Translations under genes and position numbers: made by a program
Notes under the pieces: model-generated
The model's database searches: none
Told to the model about the DNA's origin: nothing
The model's input: the letters and a program-made list of their open reading frames with translations, nothing else
Assembly (NCBI GenBank): GCA_021234155.1
Contig: JAJEKV010000224.1
Location: forward strand, 558,001-622,000
DNA from: Isoetes taiwanensis
Taxonomy: Eukaryota > Streptophyta > Lycopodiopsida > Isoetales > Isoetaceae
Length of the DNA stretch: 64,000 nt
Direction: 5' to 3'
Shown here: one piece after another, positions 1-10,539 of the stretch
Numbering within the stretch: position 1 is the stretch's first letter
Layout of the letters: every line of letters begins with the position of its first letter

Positions 1-493
1 ATATGTCATTCAAAAAAGGTAAACATCAAGTCTAGCCCAGAAAAAGAGCAAAGATCACTAACTTTTAGCACTTCAAGCTTCCATATCCTGCCTAAGTCAA
101 GATTTATGTCCAAACGCATAGGTGTTGATCAAACTCATCCCTAAAACTTGGCGCAAAAAACAAATGTTGCCTAAATCGACAATAAGATTTGGGGATTTTA
201 CTCAGGTGGTCACAACAATGATGTATCTCTAGGGCTGGGATGTGTGTCACATGAGCAGATAGCAATGAAAGCAAGAGCGGGTCAGCAATCTGTCAATTGA
301 ACTTGCTTATCACCGTCCAATTTCTAGGTGAATAGATGACCACACTTGAGTGAGCATAATCACTATTCTAAATACTTTCCTAAATGCCATATACAATAAT
401 TTTGAAGGATTCTTTAAATGATATCCTTCTGCTGCAGGTGATTTAGAAGATCGTCTATTCTGCTGCTTGTCAAGCTAAATGGTGGCTCAAACG
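1..493. other. AT-rich intergenic DNA, no gene seen
   Basis: I see no credible coding frame, RNA gene or repeat structure here. It ends at the T-run that marks the tail of the minus-strand LINE fragment. Confidence 0.5.
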
Positions 494-1072
494 TTTTTTT
501 TTTTTTTTTTTAAGGATGACAAACTCTTATTCAATATTCCAGAAAGAGTACACATATAATTGCAGAGACAGGAATAAAATCTCAGCAGACAAAGATAATC
601 CACTGAGTGCAGCCATCTGTCTATATATAAGATAAGATACTCAAATATTCCTCAAAAATCAAACGGCTTTTCTCAAGAGCAAGTTGAGAACATAGGTATG
701 CCTTCACCAATCTGTCTTGCGCATCATGACGAACTTGATCAACACTAATTGATAAGCCTTTGAAGATACACAACCGCCTTCTTTTCCAAACAGACCACAC
801 CAACCAGCGTAAAGCTAAGTGCAAAGCCTGTTGCTGCAAGATGCTCCAAGTGGAAGGATAAATGGCGAGAAGCACCTGCTGGCTAGTCAAGGCCACATGG
901 AAGAGAGATAGTAACCATGACCAAACTGGCTGAACTTGGTCACATAGAAAGAAGCAGTGCTCGAGACTCTCAACTTGTCGCTTACACAGTGGGCAGAGTT
1001 TTGAAATGCGGGGATAAAACTTATGAACCAACACATTAACCCGCAGACATCTGTGAAGGAGTTGCCTATGGC
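494..1072 (-). mobile_element. 5'-truncated LINE (non-LTR retrotransposon) tail with zf-RVT domain
   Basis: An open frame of about 150 residues (621-1094, minus) encodes the C-terminal end of a plant LINE ORF2. It shows the reverse-transcriptase zinc-binding (zf-RVT) signature CPLC followed by EHCFFLC, then a Trp-rich stretch (LVWSVWKRRRL) typical of this tail. The frame's downstream flank ends in an 18-base T-run (494-511), which is the poly(A) tail on the minus strand. The reverse transcriptase and endonuclease are absent, so this is a dead 5'-truncated insertion. A second, more complete example with the same QQALHL...KRRRL block lies at 31,289-31,955 on the plus strand. The first residues of the frame run into the neighbouring SINE and are not LINE. 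I could not find a clear target-site duplication. Confidence 0.8.
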
Positions 1073-1073
1073 C

Positions 1074-1440
1074 TATGGTCTCAGAAATGGTCATTTATAC
1101 ATCCATACTATATCCCCCTGGAACCCCTGTTATGTTGCTACATATTTTAAACGAGGTGCACCCTCGACTATCACAGGCGTCGGATCCATCGATTCTACAG
1201 CCCAGACCATATATTGGAGCCTTTGGGCATCTCTCGTTTCACTTATGGTCATTTATGATTGGGGGCCGCTGTAATTTGAAATATGAAATATGCATTCGCC
1301 TATGGTTTTGATGGAAGCCTCTATATACGGCTTTGCCTAAAGTTTTAGAATATAAAATACAGGGGCTCGAACCTCTATCAAAATAACTGAAAGTCCTAAT
1401 AATAACACTACTTTGACCAATATAACCAGTGAGCTAAACG
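1074..1440 (-). mobile_element. tRNA-derived SINE, copy 1
   Basis: Read on the minus strand, the unit begins with an RNA polymerase III A-box-like block (about 1423-1437, TAGCTCACTGGTTA). About 50 bases on is a B-box-like block (about 1363-1375, GAGGTTCGAGCCC). A body of about 300 bases follows, ending near 1074. The same order and spacing recur in copy 2 at 1500-1850, with clear similarity along the whole length. A tRNA-like head with an unrelated body is the defining layout of a tRNA-derived SINE. I do not see a full cloverleaf, so it is not a tRNA gene. The family is not one I can name. Confidence 0.65.
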
Positions 1441-1499
1441 TGATTATTTTCTATCTTAAATCTATGTTTTTTTTTTTGTTTTTTTTATAACAACTCATT

Positions 1500-1850
1500 C
1501 AATTGTTTTAGGATATGGTCTAGGGTTTCAGGAATTGTCATTTTTACATCCATATCGAATCCCCCTGGAACCCCCTATTATTGTGCTACATATTCTAGAT
1601 GAGGTGCGCCCTGGACTACCTCCGTTGTAGGATCCACTCATTCTATGCCCTAGATCGTATGTTGAGGTCTCTGGGCGCCTCTCGTTTCGATTATGATCAT
1701 TTAGAATTGGGGGCATCTATGATTTTAAAATATGAAATACAGGTTTGCCTAAGGTTTTAGAATACGAAATATTAAGACTCGAACCTCTACGAAAATTGTT
1801 CAATAACCTAGTAAGAATGCTTTAAGCGATGCAACCAATAAGCTAACATG
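1500..1850 (-). mobile_element. tRNA-derived SINE, copy 2
   Basis: This is a diverged second copy of the preceding SINE in the same orientation. On the minus strand the A-box-like block (about 1831-1848, TTAGCTTATTGGTTG) precedes the B-box-like block (about 1776-1788, GAGGTTCGAGTC). The body then matches copy 1, including the shared AATCCCCCTGGAACCCC block and the GAGGTGC block. A Helitron 3' terminus abuts its head at 1856, so the Helitron probably inserted right beside or into the SINE promoter. Confidence 0.65.
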
Positions 1851-1855
1851 CATAA

Positions 1856-1930
1856 CTAGTAATGGTGCCCAGCGTTGCTGGGCATAAGTTGAGAGCCTTT
1901 AAATGTTTTAGGCCACAATGGAAACAGCGT
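1856..1930 (-). mobile_element. Helitron 3' terminus (body extends to the right)
   Basis: On the minus strand the sequence reads GCCCAGC-AAC-GCTGGGC (hairpin, 1867-1883), then a 7-base spacer, then CTAG (1859-1856) followed by T. A short GC-rich hairpin just upstream of a CTRR end, inserted before T, is the canonical Helitron 3' end. The same end occurs at 5744 and at 36,018. About 60 bases inside the terminus are shared with the 5744 copy (AGTTGAGAGCCT...). I could not find a convincing 5' TC end for this copy, so its right boundary is unknown. Confidence 0.75.
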
Positions 1931-2108
1931 GCCCAAAATGCTCGCTCTATAATTCCTACTTTGCCCAAAATGCTCGCTCTATAATTCCTACTTTTATAAT
2001 TGTTGTGTGCCTATGTAAAGTGAGAAATTGGGGACCTGTTAACGAACTTACTCCATTCAATCCACACACCTGGTATTTTCATAGGAACTCCCTCATCTGT
2101 TTGTTCTA

Positions 2109-2485
2109 ATTAACATTATTAACACAAACTATTACATTTAACACACGTTTAAATTAAAATCCCCCTTAAACCCCCTTTGGTTTGGGTGCATATTCACACG
2201 GGGGGTTACTCCGGGCAACGAGAGCTGTCGGATGGGCATATTTGCCCTTTATTCCAAGATCTAAACCGTACATAGCGTTCCTCGTTTGTGGGGTATGCAT
2301 GTACAAGTTTTTGTATACTGTACTTAATGGTGTTAATTTTGTACATGTATTGTAAATATGTTTTTGGGGCTCTCGCTGCCCTACGTAACCCCCCGTGTGA
2401 ATATGCACCCAAACCAAAGGGGGTTTAAGGGGGATTTTAATTTAAACGTGTGTTAAATGTAATAGTTTGTGTTAATAATGTTAAT
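2109..2485. mobile_element. Fold-back MITE, about 377 bp with about 118 bp inverted arms
   Basis: The left arm (2109-2227) and right arm (2368-2485) are reverse complements over nearly their whole length. The arms start with ATTAACATTATTAACAC and include the GGTTTGGGTGCATATTCACAC block. About 140 bases of AT-rich spacer separate them and no protein is encoded. The element at 11,223-11,867 shares the inner arm sequence and the fragment at 10,023-10,200 is a single-ended relative, so this is a family. Open frames across it are by-products of the palindrome. Confidence 0.85.
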
Positions 2486-3373
2486 AGTAGTTGTGTGTTG
2501 ATTGTTATATTAAAAAATTTTTGGGCCCTTTGGGCCCTAACTAAAGCACCAAGAAATATACACTATAGAGGTTGTTTATATAAGTACATAAGTGCCAAAA
2601 AAATAAACAACTGCATTTATAGTAAAACATGTTATCGGACCTGTTCATCTAGATAAAACTATTCATCAGCAATGTAAAAAATTCCACACAAGTGACAAAT
2701 CTAAGGACATCAAATGTTCGGCGTGAGTAGCAGACATTAGTTCAATTTCATGTAGCCAGCTGGTATGGTACAAACTTGGAGGAGGGCACTACTCATCAGT
2801 AAAAAATTTCCACACCAACAATCAGAAAATAAGTCCAAGAATGTCAATGCTTCACATGATAAGCAGATAATACGAGCTTGTAGGCTTGATATCCTTCCAT
2901 GATCTGTAACCAGCAAGAAAGAAACCCAAGCATGCTAGGTTATGATTATATTGCTCAATTCAAACCCCCAAAGTTTGCATTTCAAATCACCTAATTTACT
3001 TTCTGTTAATTTCCATGCCTAATTTCTTATTGAGAACACAAGAACCTGACTGCAATCCTCTGTTATAAAGGCCTGATGGCCTGTAAAACAAGAGTATTCA
3101 AATTGACTATCAATAGGAATTGGTCCAGAGATCTAGAAGACGGCCTCTCTTCCACATGAAGGCTGCCTTGAAGAATGTCTCCAACTCTGGAAGCTAAAAG
3201 TAGCATTATATCTAGCATTATCTAGCAAAATCTTCATTTAAAACACATTCGCGCTCCCATGTTCTCTTCTCCCATCTTCTCACAGAAGGGTGGCGAACCT
3301 GAGAATACAAAATAGTGCCCATAATGTCAATTGATTTGCCTAAGAAAATGTTTGCAGTAATGCCACCACACAC

Positions 3374-3454
3374 CTTGACAGCAACAACAACAACTGGTTT
3401 CCGATTTCGAGCTCCTTGCTCCTTCAAAACAGCCTTATGAACCTTCACATTCCA
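3374..3454 (-). other. Unassigned candidate exon
   Basis: An 81-base stretch, open for 27 codons on the minus strand, is bounded by a splice-acceptor-like CTTCAG and a donor-like GTGTGTG. It encodes WNVKVHKAVLKEQGARNRK followed by PVVVVAVK. It lies downstream of the ATG-containing stretch at 4040-4164 on the same strand, so the two could belong to one gene. I do not recognise the product. Splicing is inferred only from the flanking dinucleotides. Confidence 0.3.
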
Positions 3455-4039
3455 CTGAAGGATACAACTTAAAAAAACGGTGCAAATTTGTGTGCAATGC
3501 TTCCAGATGCTATGGGTTCCTCAGAAAAGTCCTCAAAGACATCCTCTATAGGCATCCTAAATGCCCTTTCAATTATTTTCTTTGTAAAGTCATGTAGTGT
3601 GAATATAAAGCATTTCAAAGAACATTGAGATGAAGAACGACAAATCAAGCTAAATGAACTTTGAAATTCGGACTCACACGAGAATGCGACTTTGCAAGTT
3701 GCTTACATATGTCGGTGGAAAAATATCGTATGAGTCGTCGCCTTTAATCGACCCCATTTTATAAAGGCATGTCCTATGTTGCGAGAAAATTTGAGAATGG
3801 ATCTTGAAATGTGAAACAATACTCATAGATATGGTATTTACCTGCAAATTCAAGGGTCTTCAGAAGTATATAGAGCCACATAACACGGATTTGGCCTTAT
3901 TTACGGGCCATGGAAGCGCTGAAAAATATATTTGTTTTACAACAGACTCATTTTCCTTCATCCATATCTCATATAGAATGGCATCGCAAGCCATGAACAA
4001 GCTAACGCTTTATAAGCACACGCAAATCCGATTTCTCGA

Positions 4040-4164
4040 TCTCTGTTAGGGTGCGCATCGAGATCTGCAATCTCTTCCTTAATCAAGAATCCTTCTACTC
4101 CGCCAGCTTCATTCGCAAAGCCTGCTAGTGATCCATATTGTACCACAGGAAGATCATCTGCCAT
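4040..4164 (-). other. Unassigned candidate first exon
   Basis: A minus-strand ATG at 4164 opens a frame beginning MADDLPVVQYGSLAGF that stays open to 3958. The residue composition is protein-like and acidic (an EGFLIKEEIADLDAH block). Donor-like GT sites occur near 4040. The frame also runs upstream of this ATG, but that part is low-quality and probably non-coding. No family is recognised. It could be the start of a gene whose next exon is 3374-3454, or a captured fragment. Confidence 0.3.
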
Positions 4165-4479
4165 TATTTGGATTTGAAAACTCACCGGAATCAGGAAGCA
4201 CGGGACATGGGGCAAAACAATGACGGAAGCCGTTTGGAAGCCCCCATCCCGGCAGGACGGACTAAGAACAGTCGGCGCCATCAGCGTTAAACGCTCTTGG
4301 ACTTTTAGTCTTTGGAAAGTAGAAGCTGTTCTGCAAGCGCTAAAGACATTTCGGCCCAAAACGATTGTTTTACCTCTCGAAACCTGAAAACACTGATCGT
4401 TTAAGTCCGGCCATTCCAAGTTTCTTTCCTAAAATGCTATCCACGAGGCTTGCATGTTCAGCCCTAAAATAAAAAAAGG

Positions 4480-4680
4480 GCTTTTGTTGTGAGCCCTTGG
4501 ATGTTAGACCATTGAAAAAAAAACCTAAATCCAACGACTAAGAAATGGTGCACTCTAGATGTACGCATTAGTACATCCATTCGAATACGCCATAAAATCT
4601 TAGGAAAACCTTTGTGAAAAGCGTACAAAAACACAAAGAAAACCCCCTGTTATTATGCTACATATTCTATATTAAAAGGT
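4480..4680 (-). repeat. Dispersed repeat, copy in inverted orientation
   Basis: This segment carries the block GTGCACTCTAGATGTACGCA, then AGTACATCC, then an AAACCCCCTGTTAT-type motif. The same blocks appear in the opposite orientation at 7660-7770 and 8040-8215, and partly at 10,200-10,260 and 10,970-11,010. No coding potential or clear termini are visible. It is probably a non-autonomous element of unknown class. Confidence 0.5.
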
Positions 4681-5462
4681 TCATAATAGGTGTAAATCAC
4701 ACCCAACTGTTTTATTATATGTATATTAATTAATAGGTTCATATTTGAAGGTTTAAATCACACCCAATTGTTTGAAATGTATATACCAAGTGGTCCTGCT
4801 TAAAAACGTGGTCCGGCTTAAAAACGTATGTGTTGCAACATTCACCTATTTAAAACGTATGTATTGCAATATCCACTTATTACTTGCAACATATTTTTCA
4901 CTGGATGTGTATATATGGACGCCCAAGTCCCCTTTGAATGATTCTGACATCTTGAAGCAGCAGATTAAGCAGGAAAATATGTTGTGAGGTATATTATCTA
5001 AGCAACCATTTTTATTGGTGTGTTGCAACAATTAACAACAGTCCACATTGAATAGCTTAATGCCACACCCTCAAACAACCCTCAAGGATTATGGCATGAA
5101 TGCATGATATTGGAGTTATCAGCAACATCATATTGATAAGAGTCACCTTATATGAATTTTCTGACACCTACTTCACATGAAATGTCCACTACCACCCCGT
5201 ATTTGCAACAGAACAACAAAAACCATTTTCCATCAACAATCTTTATAGCTCACAAATAGAAATTATATGTTATAGCTCACAAATAGAAATTATAGGTTGC
5301 TTTCTAGCACAAAACTCAAGCTAGATGCATATAAAATGCAAAAAAAGACACATAAAATGTATTTCTGCTTCTAGATATGACAACTGGCTATCATGTAAAT
5401 CCATAATCAAGAAAAATAGAGATGCTTCATGAGGCAAACACATTTTTTTAAAATGGCAGTAC

Positions 5463-5569
5463 CTGAATTCCCATGTATTTAAAAGCAAAATCCCTGATCA
5501 AGGACTCCTTATAGGAAGGCAGGGATTCCTCAATGTTTCCATTTGCATTAACCTTGATTGTCCATACAA
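5463..5569 (-). other. Unassigned candidate exon with clean splice borders
   Basis: This 107-base stretch is open for 35 codons on the minus strand. An acceptor (CTTGCAG) lies just upstream and a donor (CAG|GTACTG) just downstream. The encoded peptide includes VWTIKVNANGNIEESLPS and ends at KYMGIQ. Composition and borders look like a real internal exon, but I do not recognise the family and see no neighbouring exons with certainty. It may be a relic gene fragment, since mobile elements here commonly carry such pieces. Confidence 0.35.
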
Positions 5570-5743
5570 CTGCAAGGATAATGCAATCATTATGTCAGTA
5601 GGGACATCATTATTGAGATGACCAAGAGGACACCCAAGTCTAAAAGTCTAACATATTGAAGAAGAATAAATTATAGAAGTAAACTATGTTGTTATGCTTT
5701 CGAAAGGAAGATGCACCTATTTAACTTTATGAATCATACATTA

Positions 5744-7642
5744 CTAGTAATGGTGCCCAGCGTTGCTGGAAGTTGAGAGCCTGTAAATGCTTTGGGATGC
5801 AGTGAGAAAAGCCCTATCCATTTCCCTTTCCCTTTCCCTTTCCCTTTTGCTGTATCCCGCATTTAATTTTTTCTTATTTTCTCTACTTTTTTTTTCTTTT
5901 CCTTTTTTTTCTCGTCTTTCTCACATGTTTCCTTGTTTTCCCATCCCTTTCCTTCCCCCTTCCCTATTCCCGATAACCTTTTTCCCTTCCCTTTTGCTCC
6001 TTTCTCCACCTTTTCCCTCTTCTCTTTTTTCTTTGCCCTTTTCCCTTCCTCTTTCTCTTTTCTTTATGCCTTCTCTTTTCCCCACCCTTTTTCCATATCT
6101 TTTCTTTTTCTCAACCTTTTACTCTTTCGCCCTTTTCCATGCCTATTTTCCATTCTTTTTTCCTCCTTTTCCCACTCTTTTCCTCCTTTTTGTGTGCCCT
6201 TTTCCCTTCCATTTTTCTTTTCTCCCTCCCATTTTCCATGCCCTTTTTACCTTCTCTTTTTCCATCTCCTCACCATTTCCCTCTTTCCCTTTTCCATGTT
6301 CCCTTTTTCTGTTCCCCTTTTCCATTTTCCTCATTTCCTTTTTCCCGTGCCTCTCTCTATTTCCCCCCTTTTCCATTCTTTTTTCTTTTCTATTTCCCTT
6401 TTCCCATGCCCTTTTTCCCACCCTTTTCTTCTTTCTATTTTTCACGTGCTTCCTTTTCCTCCTTTTCCCACCCTTTCCCTCTTCCCGTGCAATTTTCCTT
6501 TCTTTCAACCCTTCCTTTTTCTTTTCTCTTTTCCTTTCCTCATGTCCTTTTTCCCTTTCCCTCCCCTCCATCACTCCCCTGCTTCCCTTTCCCTTTCCCT
6601 TTTTTCCCGTTTCCTTTTCTTGATGGATTTTTTTCTTTCCGTTTTCCTCCTTTGCCGATCCTTTTCCTGTGCACTCCCTTCCTTTCCTTTTCCTTTTCCC
6701 TTTTTCCATGCCTTTTGCACATTTGTTTTATTCTCTTATTTCCTATACCCATTTTCCTCTTTTCCCCACCCTTTCTCTGTTGCCCCTTTTCTTTTCCCTT
6801 TTTTCTTTTTTCCCTTTCTTCACCATTTTCCTCTTCCCTTTTCTCTCATGCCCTTCCCCCCTTCCCTTTTCTCATTTCCCTCTTTCTTTTTCCTTGTAAC
6901 CTTTACCTAGGTTCCCTTTCCCCCTTTTCCCTTTCCTTTTTCTTTCTTCTCACTTCCCCTTTTTCTATGCCCCTTTTCTTTTCCCCTCTCCCCATCCTTT
7001 TCTTGTTCCCCCCTTGTCCCTTCCCTTTTCCTCATTTTTCCAACCTTTCCTCTTCCCCTTTTCTTGATGTATTTTTTCCCTTCCCCTTTCCTCTTTTTTT
7101 TTCCCTTTTCCTATGCCATTTGTCCCTTCCTTTTTCCTCTTTCCTCAACGCTTCTCTTTTTCCCCCTTTTCCCATGCTCCTTCCTTTTCCCATGTTTTTT
7201 TCTCCCCTTTTCCATGCTTTTTTTCTCCTTCATTTTCTCCTTTTCTCAACATTTTCCTCTTTCCTTTTTTTTTTTCATGCCCTTTCCATTTACCTTTCCC
7301 ACTTTATCTCTTCCTCCTTCCCTCGTGCCCTTTTCCCAGGTTCCCTTTCCCTTTTTCGTTTTCCATGCCTTTTTCTCTTCTCTTATCCCCACCCTTCTCC
7401 CTTTTACTTTTACCCTTTTCCCTTTTCCCCATGCCTTTTTGCCCTTCACATTCTCTCTTTCCACTCCCCTTTTCCTTCTTCCCCTTTTCATTTACCCTTT
7501 CCCCTTAAGAGATCGAAGCATGACCAATCACAGTGTTGGTAAGTCGTGCAATAAATCTAGGCCTTCGGATGCATCCAGATGATCTCGGCCATTCAAATTA
7601 GGGCTCGATGCACTACTTACGGTATAACATTATAATATAAGA
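5744..7642 (-). mobile_element. Small non-autonomous Helitron-like element filled with a polypyrimidine tract
   Basis: On the minus strand the element starts TCTTATATTATAATGTTATA (7642 downward). It ends with a hairpin (CCAGC-AAC-GCTGG, 5755-5769) and CTAG (5747-5744). It is flanked by A on the left (5743) and T on the right (7643), so the target is the A|T dinucleotide that Helitrons use. The length is 1899 bp. The 5' 20-mer and the following 60 or so bases recur on the plus strand at 16,089. Its 3' end is shared with the elements at 1856 and 36,018. No Rep/helicase gene is present. Most of the interior is a pyrimidine tract, annotated separately. Confidence 0.75.
5815..7505. repeat. 1.7 kb polypyrimidine (C/T) tract
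   Basis: About 1690 bases are almost purely C and T on the plus strand. They are built from irregular CCCTTTTCC blocks punctuated at short intervals by CATGCC. Reading frames of up to 467 codons cross it in several frames on both strands, but they encode only Phe/Pro/Ser/Leu or Lys/Gly/Arg/Glu strings and are not genes. The tract sits wholly inside the Helitron-like element. Such mirror-like homopurine-homopyrimidine DNA can adopt triplex structures, but that is only a physical expectation here. Confidence 0.9.
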
Positions 7643-7659
7643 TAATAATAGGGAATCTA

Positions 7660-8215
7660 TTTTTTTTGTATTTTTGTATGTTTTTTCTTATAGTTTGCTA
7701 TGATTTGGTTGCTATATTTTGAGGATGTACTAATGTGTGCATCTAGAATGCGCACATGCTCACATTAATTTTCATAACAATTTTCAATAGTTACACATAT
7801 GATTTTCGAGGATATCTCCAATGGAAGCATGTATGGCTTGAAAATTGATACTTTAGGGTTATTTGTATTTCATTGCATCTGTTTTTTTAAGCTTATAAGG
7901 GATATAAGAGCACTACAACCCCAACATTTGGTCCACGGCTAAAAACAACAGTAAAAACAAAATACGAGTTGTTTTTTTGAAGATTTGAAAAAAACCTACA
8001 CGTAATTATTTGGAGGTGTGGTTTTCCAAGGATATATTGTAGTTTTTCTTAAGGAGCCATAGTTCTTTTTTTTAATATGTAGCATTATAACAGGGGGTTT
8101 TCTTTCTGTTTTTGTACTGTTTTCTCTAAGGTTTTCATATGATTTGGTGGCCGTATTCATGCAGGTGTACTAAATAGTATTTCTAGAGTGCACCCTTTTG
8201 TTAGCCGTTGATTTT
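7660..8215 (+). repeat. Two copies of a dispersed repeat
   Basis: The stretches 7660-7770 and 8040-8215 share TTTTGTA...TTTTCT, TATGATTTGGT and the TCTAGA(A/G)TGC(G/A)C end. They are related in inverted orientation to 4480-4680, and partly to 10,200-10,260. No open frame or terminal structure is visible. Confidence 0.5.
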
Positions 8216-8268
8216 AGGAAATGGGGCAAATCATGTGGTGAGGCTATTTTTAGGGTTTTTTAGGTCCT

Positions 8269-9240
8269 ATGCTCCTCTCTATCTCTATCAATGGAGGCAA
8301 CCGAGATCTGTTCGACCTAATCGGATATTGTCTTAAGCGGGTATTGTCTTGGGCTGCCCATGATCCTCTCATCGGACTCATCAATCGAGAATCGAGGAAG
8401 AGAAAGCATCGATTGACTAAAGATGCCTCAAAAGGGCCTCGGAAAGTTGCAAGAAATGTTGCCATGAAGAAAAATGCTTGTCGTTCGATGCCCTCGCATG
8501 ACATGCATGAGGATATGCTCATTTCAATAATCATTGCTCGGTTCTACGACTTCTTCTCCAAAGCGGATCTAGTAAACATTATGCTCACGTATGTTGCCAT
8601 AAGATCCTTTTCTCTATTGGATTGTTCTGTTTTTCGTATGTTCTTTTTAATTTGATGCATTTGCTCCATCAAATTGTTTTCTGGGTTCAATATTTTGATC
8701 TAGATCTCTGAGATAGTTTATATAAAATGCAGCTGTAGAAGATTTTGCACAGTGGCGACACATCCTCAAGTATTGAAGAACGGTTCATTAGTTTTATAGA
8801 AATGAAGATCGTATTCGTGAAATTGTAGTTTCTTAGATAATTTTGTGAGGGGTTTTGTGCTTTAGCTTCGCTAAGTCATTAGCTTTATCCGGGACCTCAA
8901 TGATAAAAAGATTGGCAACCGATTGGTGCGAATTTGGCGGGGCTTATTTGTACAACATTTGGAACATGCAAATTTCCAGAGAGCTTCACTGGTTGTCAAG
9001 ATCTTGCCAAGAAAACGGTAATATATGGCAAAATCAGAGTAGATTCATAGAAGCATATCATCTTCCTTGCGCTGATTCTTGTCTTTGTTGCAGGATGTTA
9101 AGTTCTTAACAGAAGATTTGAAGGTGGAATGCGAAGGCAAAGATAAATACAAGTGTGGATCAATGTTTTTCGGAAATGGGGAAAATGAGCCCGATTCAGT
9201 AAAGTATAAGTATCATGGAAACCGAACAGAACTAATTAAC
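8269..9240 (+). other. Unassigned exon-like region
   Basis: Three protein-like stretches lie on the plus strand. 8269-8588 is open, and its last 30 codons (around HEDMLISIIIARFYDFFSKADL) loosely resemble an F-box helix. 8868-9018 follows an AG and ends at GTAATA. 9092-9230 follows TTGTTGCAG and encodes DVKFLTEDLKVECEGKDKYK and beyond. The stretches do not join in one obvious frame and I recognise no family with confidence. This could be a decayed multi-exon gene, possibly F-box-like. Confidence 0.25.
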
Positions 9241-9714
9241 TTGTAGAATCATTCTCTTCTTTTTCAAGCAAATGTGCATCTCTCGTAGATAGTAATATAG
9301 GGCAAAGTAAAAGTTTGCATTGTTGAAAGTACCGATTTTCCCTTTTAGTTTTCGGGGTTGCATATATATGTAGCTTTATAGAAAGGAAACCTTGAATTAG
9401 CAGACATATGAAAGCATTCTTACAATATCAAAATGGCACATGAAACAAGAGGAACAGCACTCTCCTTTGAATTCTCTTCAGTTTAAGATAGTGTAATTAG
9501 GAAAGTAAAATGACGCTTTTTTTTCCTTTTTGATTGCCCCAAATGCAAACATTTGACATATAAGAGATAGACACCCCTCCCCGCACTCAAGTCTAAATTA
9601 ATTTTGGGGGTTGCCAGAGGCAGTGGTGACACCTTGAAATTTAGGCCTTGAAATTTTGGGATGACGACTCGAGGTCTAGGTTTAAAATTTTGGGTTGCAC
9701 AGAGGCAGTAGACA

Positions 9715-9819
9715 CGGCGGCCATATGACCTCTTTCTAGCTACCCTCCCCCCTTTTCCAAGTTTTACACGGCGGCCACATGACCTCTTTCTAGGTACCCC
9801 CTCCCCTTTTCCAAGTTTT
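9715..9819. repeat. Two-copy 52-53 bp tandem repeat
   Basis: The block CACGGCGGCCAYATGACCTC followed by TTTCTAG and a C-rich run ending CTTTTCCAAGTTTTA is present twice in direct order (9715-9766 and 9767-9819). The surrounding 217-codon minus-strand frame (9483-10136) runs through this repeat and a MITE fragment, so I do not treat it as a gene. Confidence 0.7.
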
Positions 9820-10022
9820 ATGGGTGGGCCCCCCACGTTAATGCGGAGGTGAGTTTTGGGTACTTTTTTTGGCCCCCTCCTTAAAAATTTAGTGTACATT
9901 TTGGGAGGCCCTCTACTCTTGGACAAGAATACTCCCACGTTTATTTCTTGTGAGTTCTTGTAAAAGTTGTGCTTATTTTGAAGTTGAAGTGCCCAAGACC
10001 CCACAACATATGTAACCAAGAT

Positions 10023-10200
10023 GGCATATTCACACGGGGGGTGACGTAGGGCAGCGAGAGCCTCTATAAGTATGTTTTGCACGTACAAAATCAACACCAT
10101 ATAGTATGTTACCTGAAATCTTATAATATTTTTCAAATCTTGTTATACAGTATCATAATGTCTATACATCCATACCCCACAAACGAGGAATTTTGTGTAC
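10023..10200. mobile_element. Single-ended fragment of the fold-back MITE family
   Basis: From CATATTCACACGGGGGG onward this stretch matches the inner arm and spacer of the elements at 2109-2485 and 11,223-11,867, including the CATACCCCACAAACGAGGAA block. No matching second arm is present, so it is a truncated copy. Confidence 0.65.
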
Positions 10201-10317
10201 GGTGTACTAAATAGTATTTCTAGAGTGCACCCTTTATGGGCCGTTGATTTTCGTTGGTTGGAACAATCCGAGGGTTGTTGTCTTCCTCTGCATGTGTTTG
10301 TGCATGAACACTGCAAG

Positions 10318-10440
10318 ATGTGTATGCATGTGCATGTGCATGTGTGTGCATGTGCATGTGCATGTGCATGTATATACATGTGCACAAGTGCAAGTGCAAG
10401 TGCATGTGTGCATGTGTGTGCATGTGCATATGCATGTGTA
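10318..10440. repeat. (TGCATG)n-type microsatellite
   Basis: About 120 bases of alternating TGCATG, TGTGCA and CAAGTG units. The His/Met-rich and Cys/Val-rich open frames across it are low-complexity by-products. Confidence 0.9.
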
Positions 10441-10539
10441 CTTGCCCTCTTGGATTCTTATTATTGGGAGTGGATTTTACTACTTAGATGGATTTTTTGC
10501 TCACACTTACAAAGGTATTTGTTTTTTTAATGTTTCTTG

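Noticed and set aside
1363-1437. Possible tRNA gene
   Set aside because: A- and B-box-like blocks are present but there is no cloverleaf or acceptor stem. The unit is repeated with a long body, as in a SINE.
5787-7582. Long open frames (up to 467 codons) across the pyrimidine tract, both strands
   Set aside because: They are forced by C/T-only sequence, which lacks stop codons. The products are low-complexity in every frame and have no domain.
9483-10136. 217-codon minus-strand frame
   Set aside because: It crosses a two-copy tandem repeat and a MITE fragment and has no recognisable domain.
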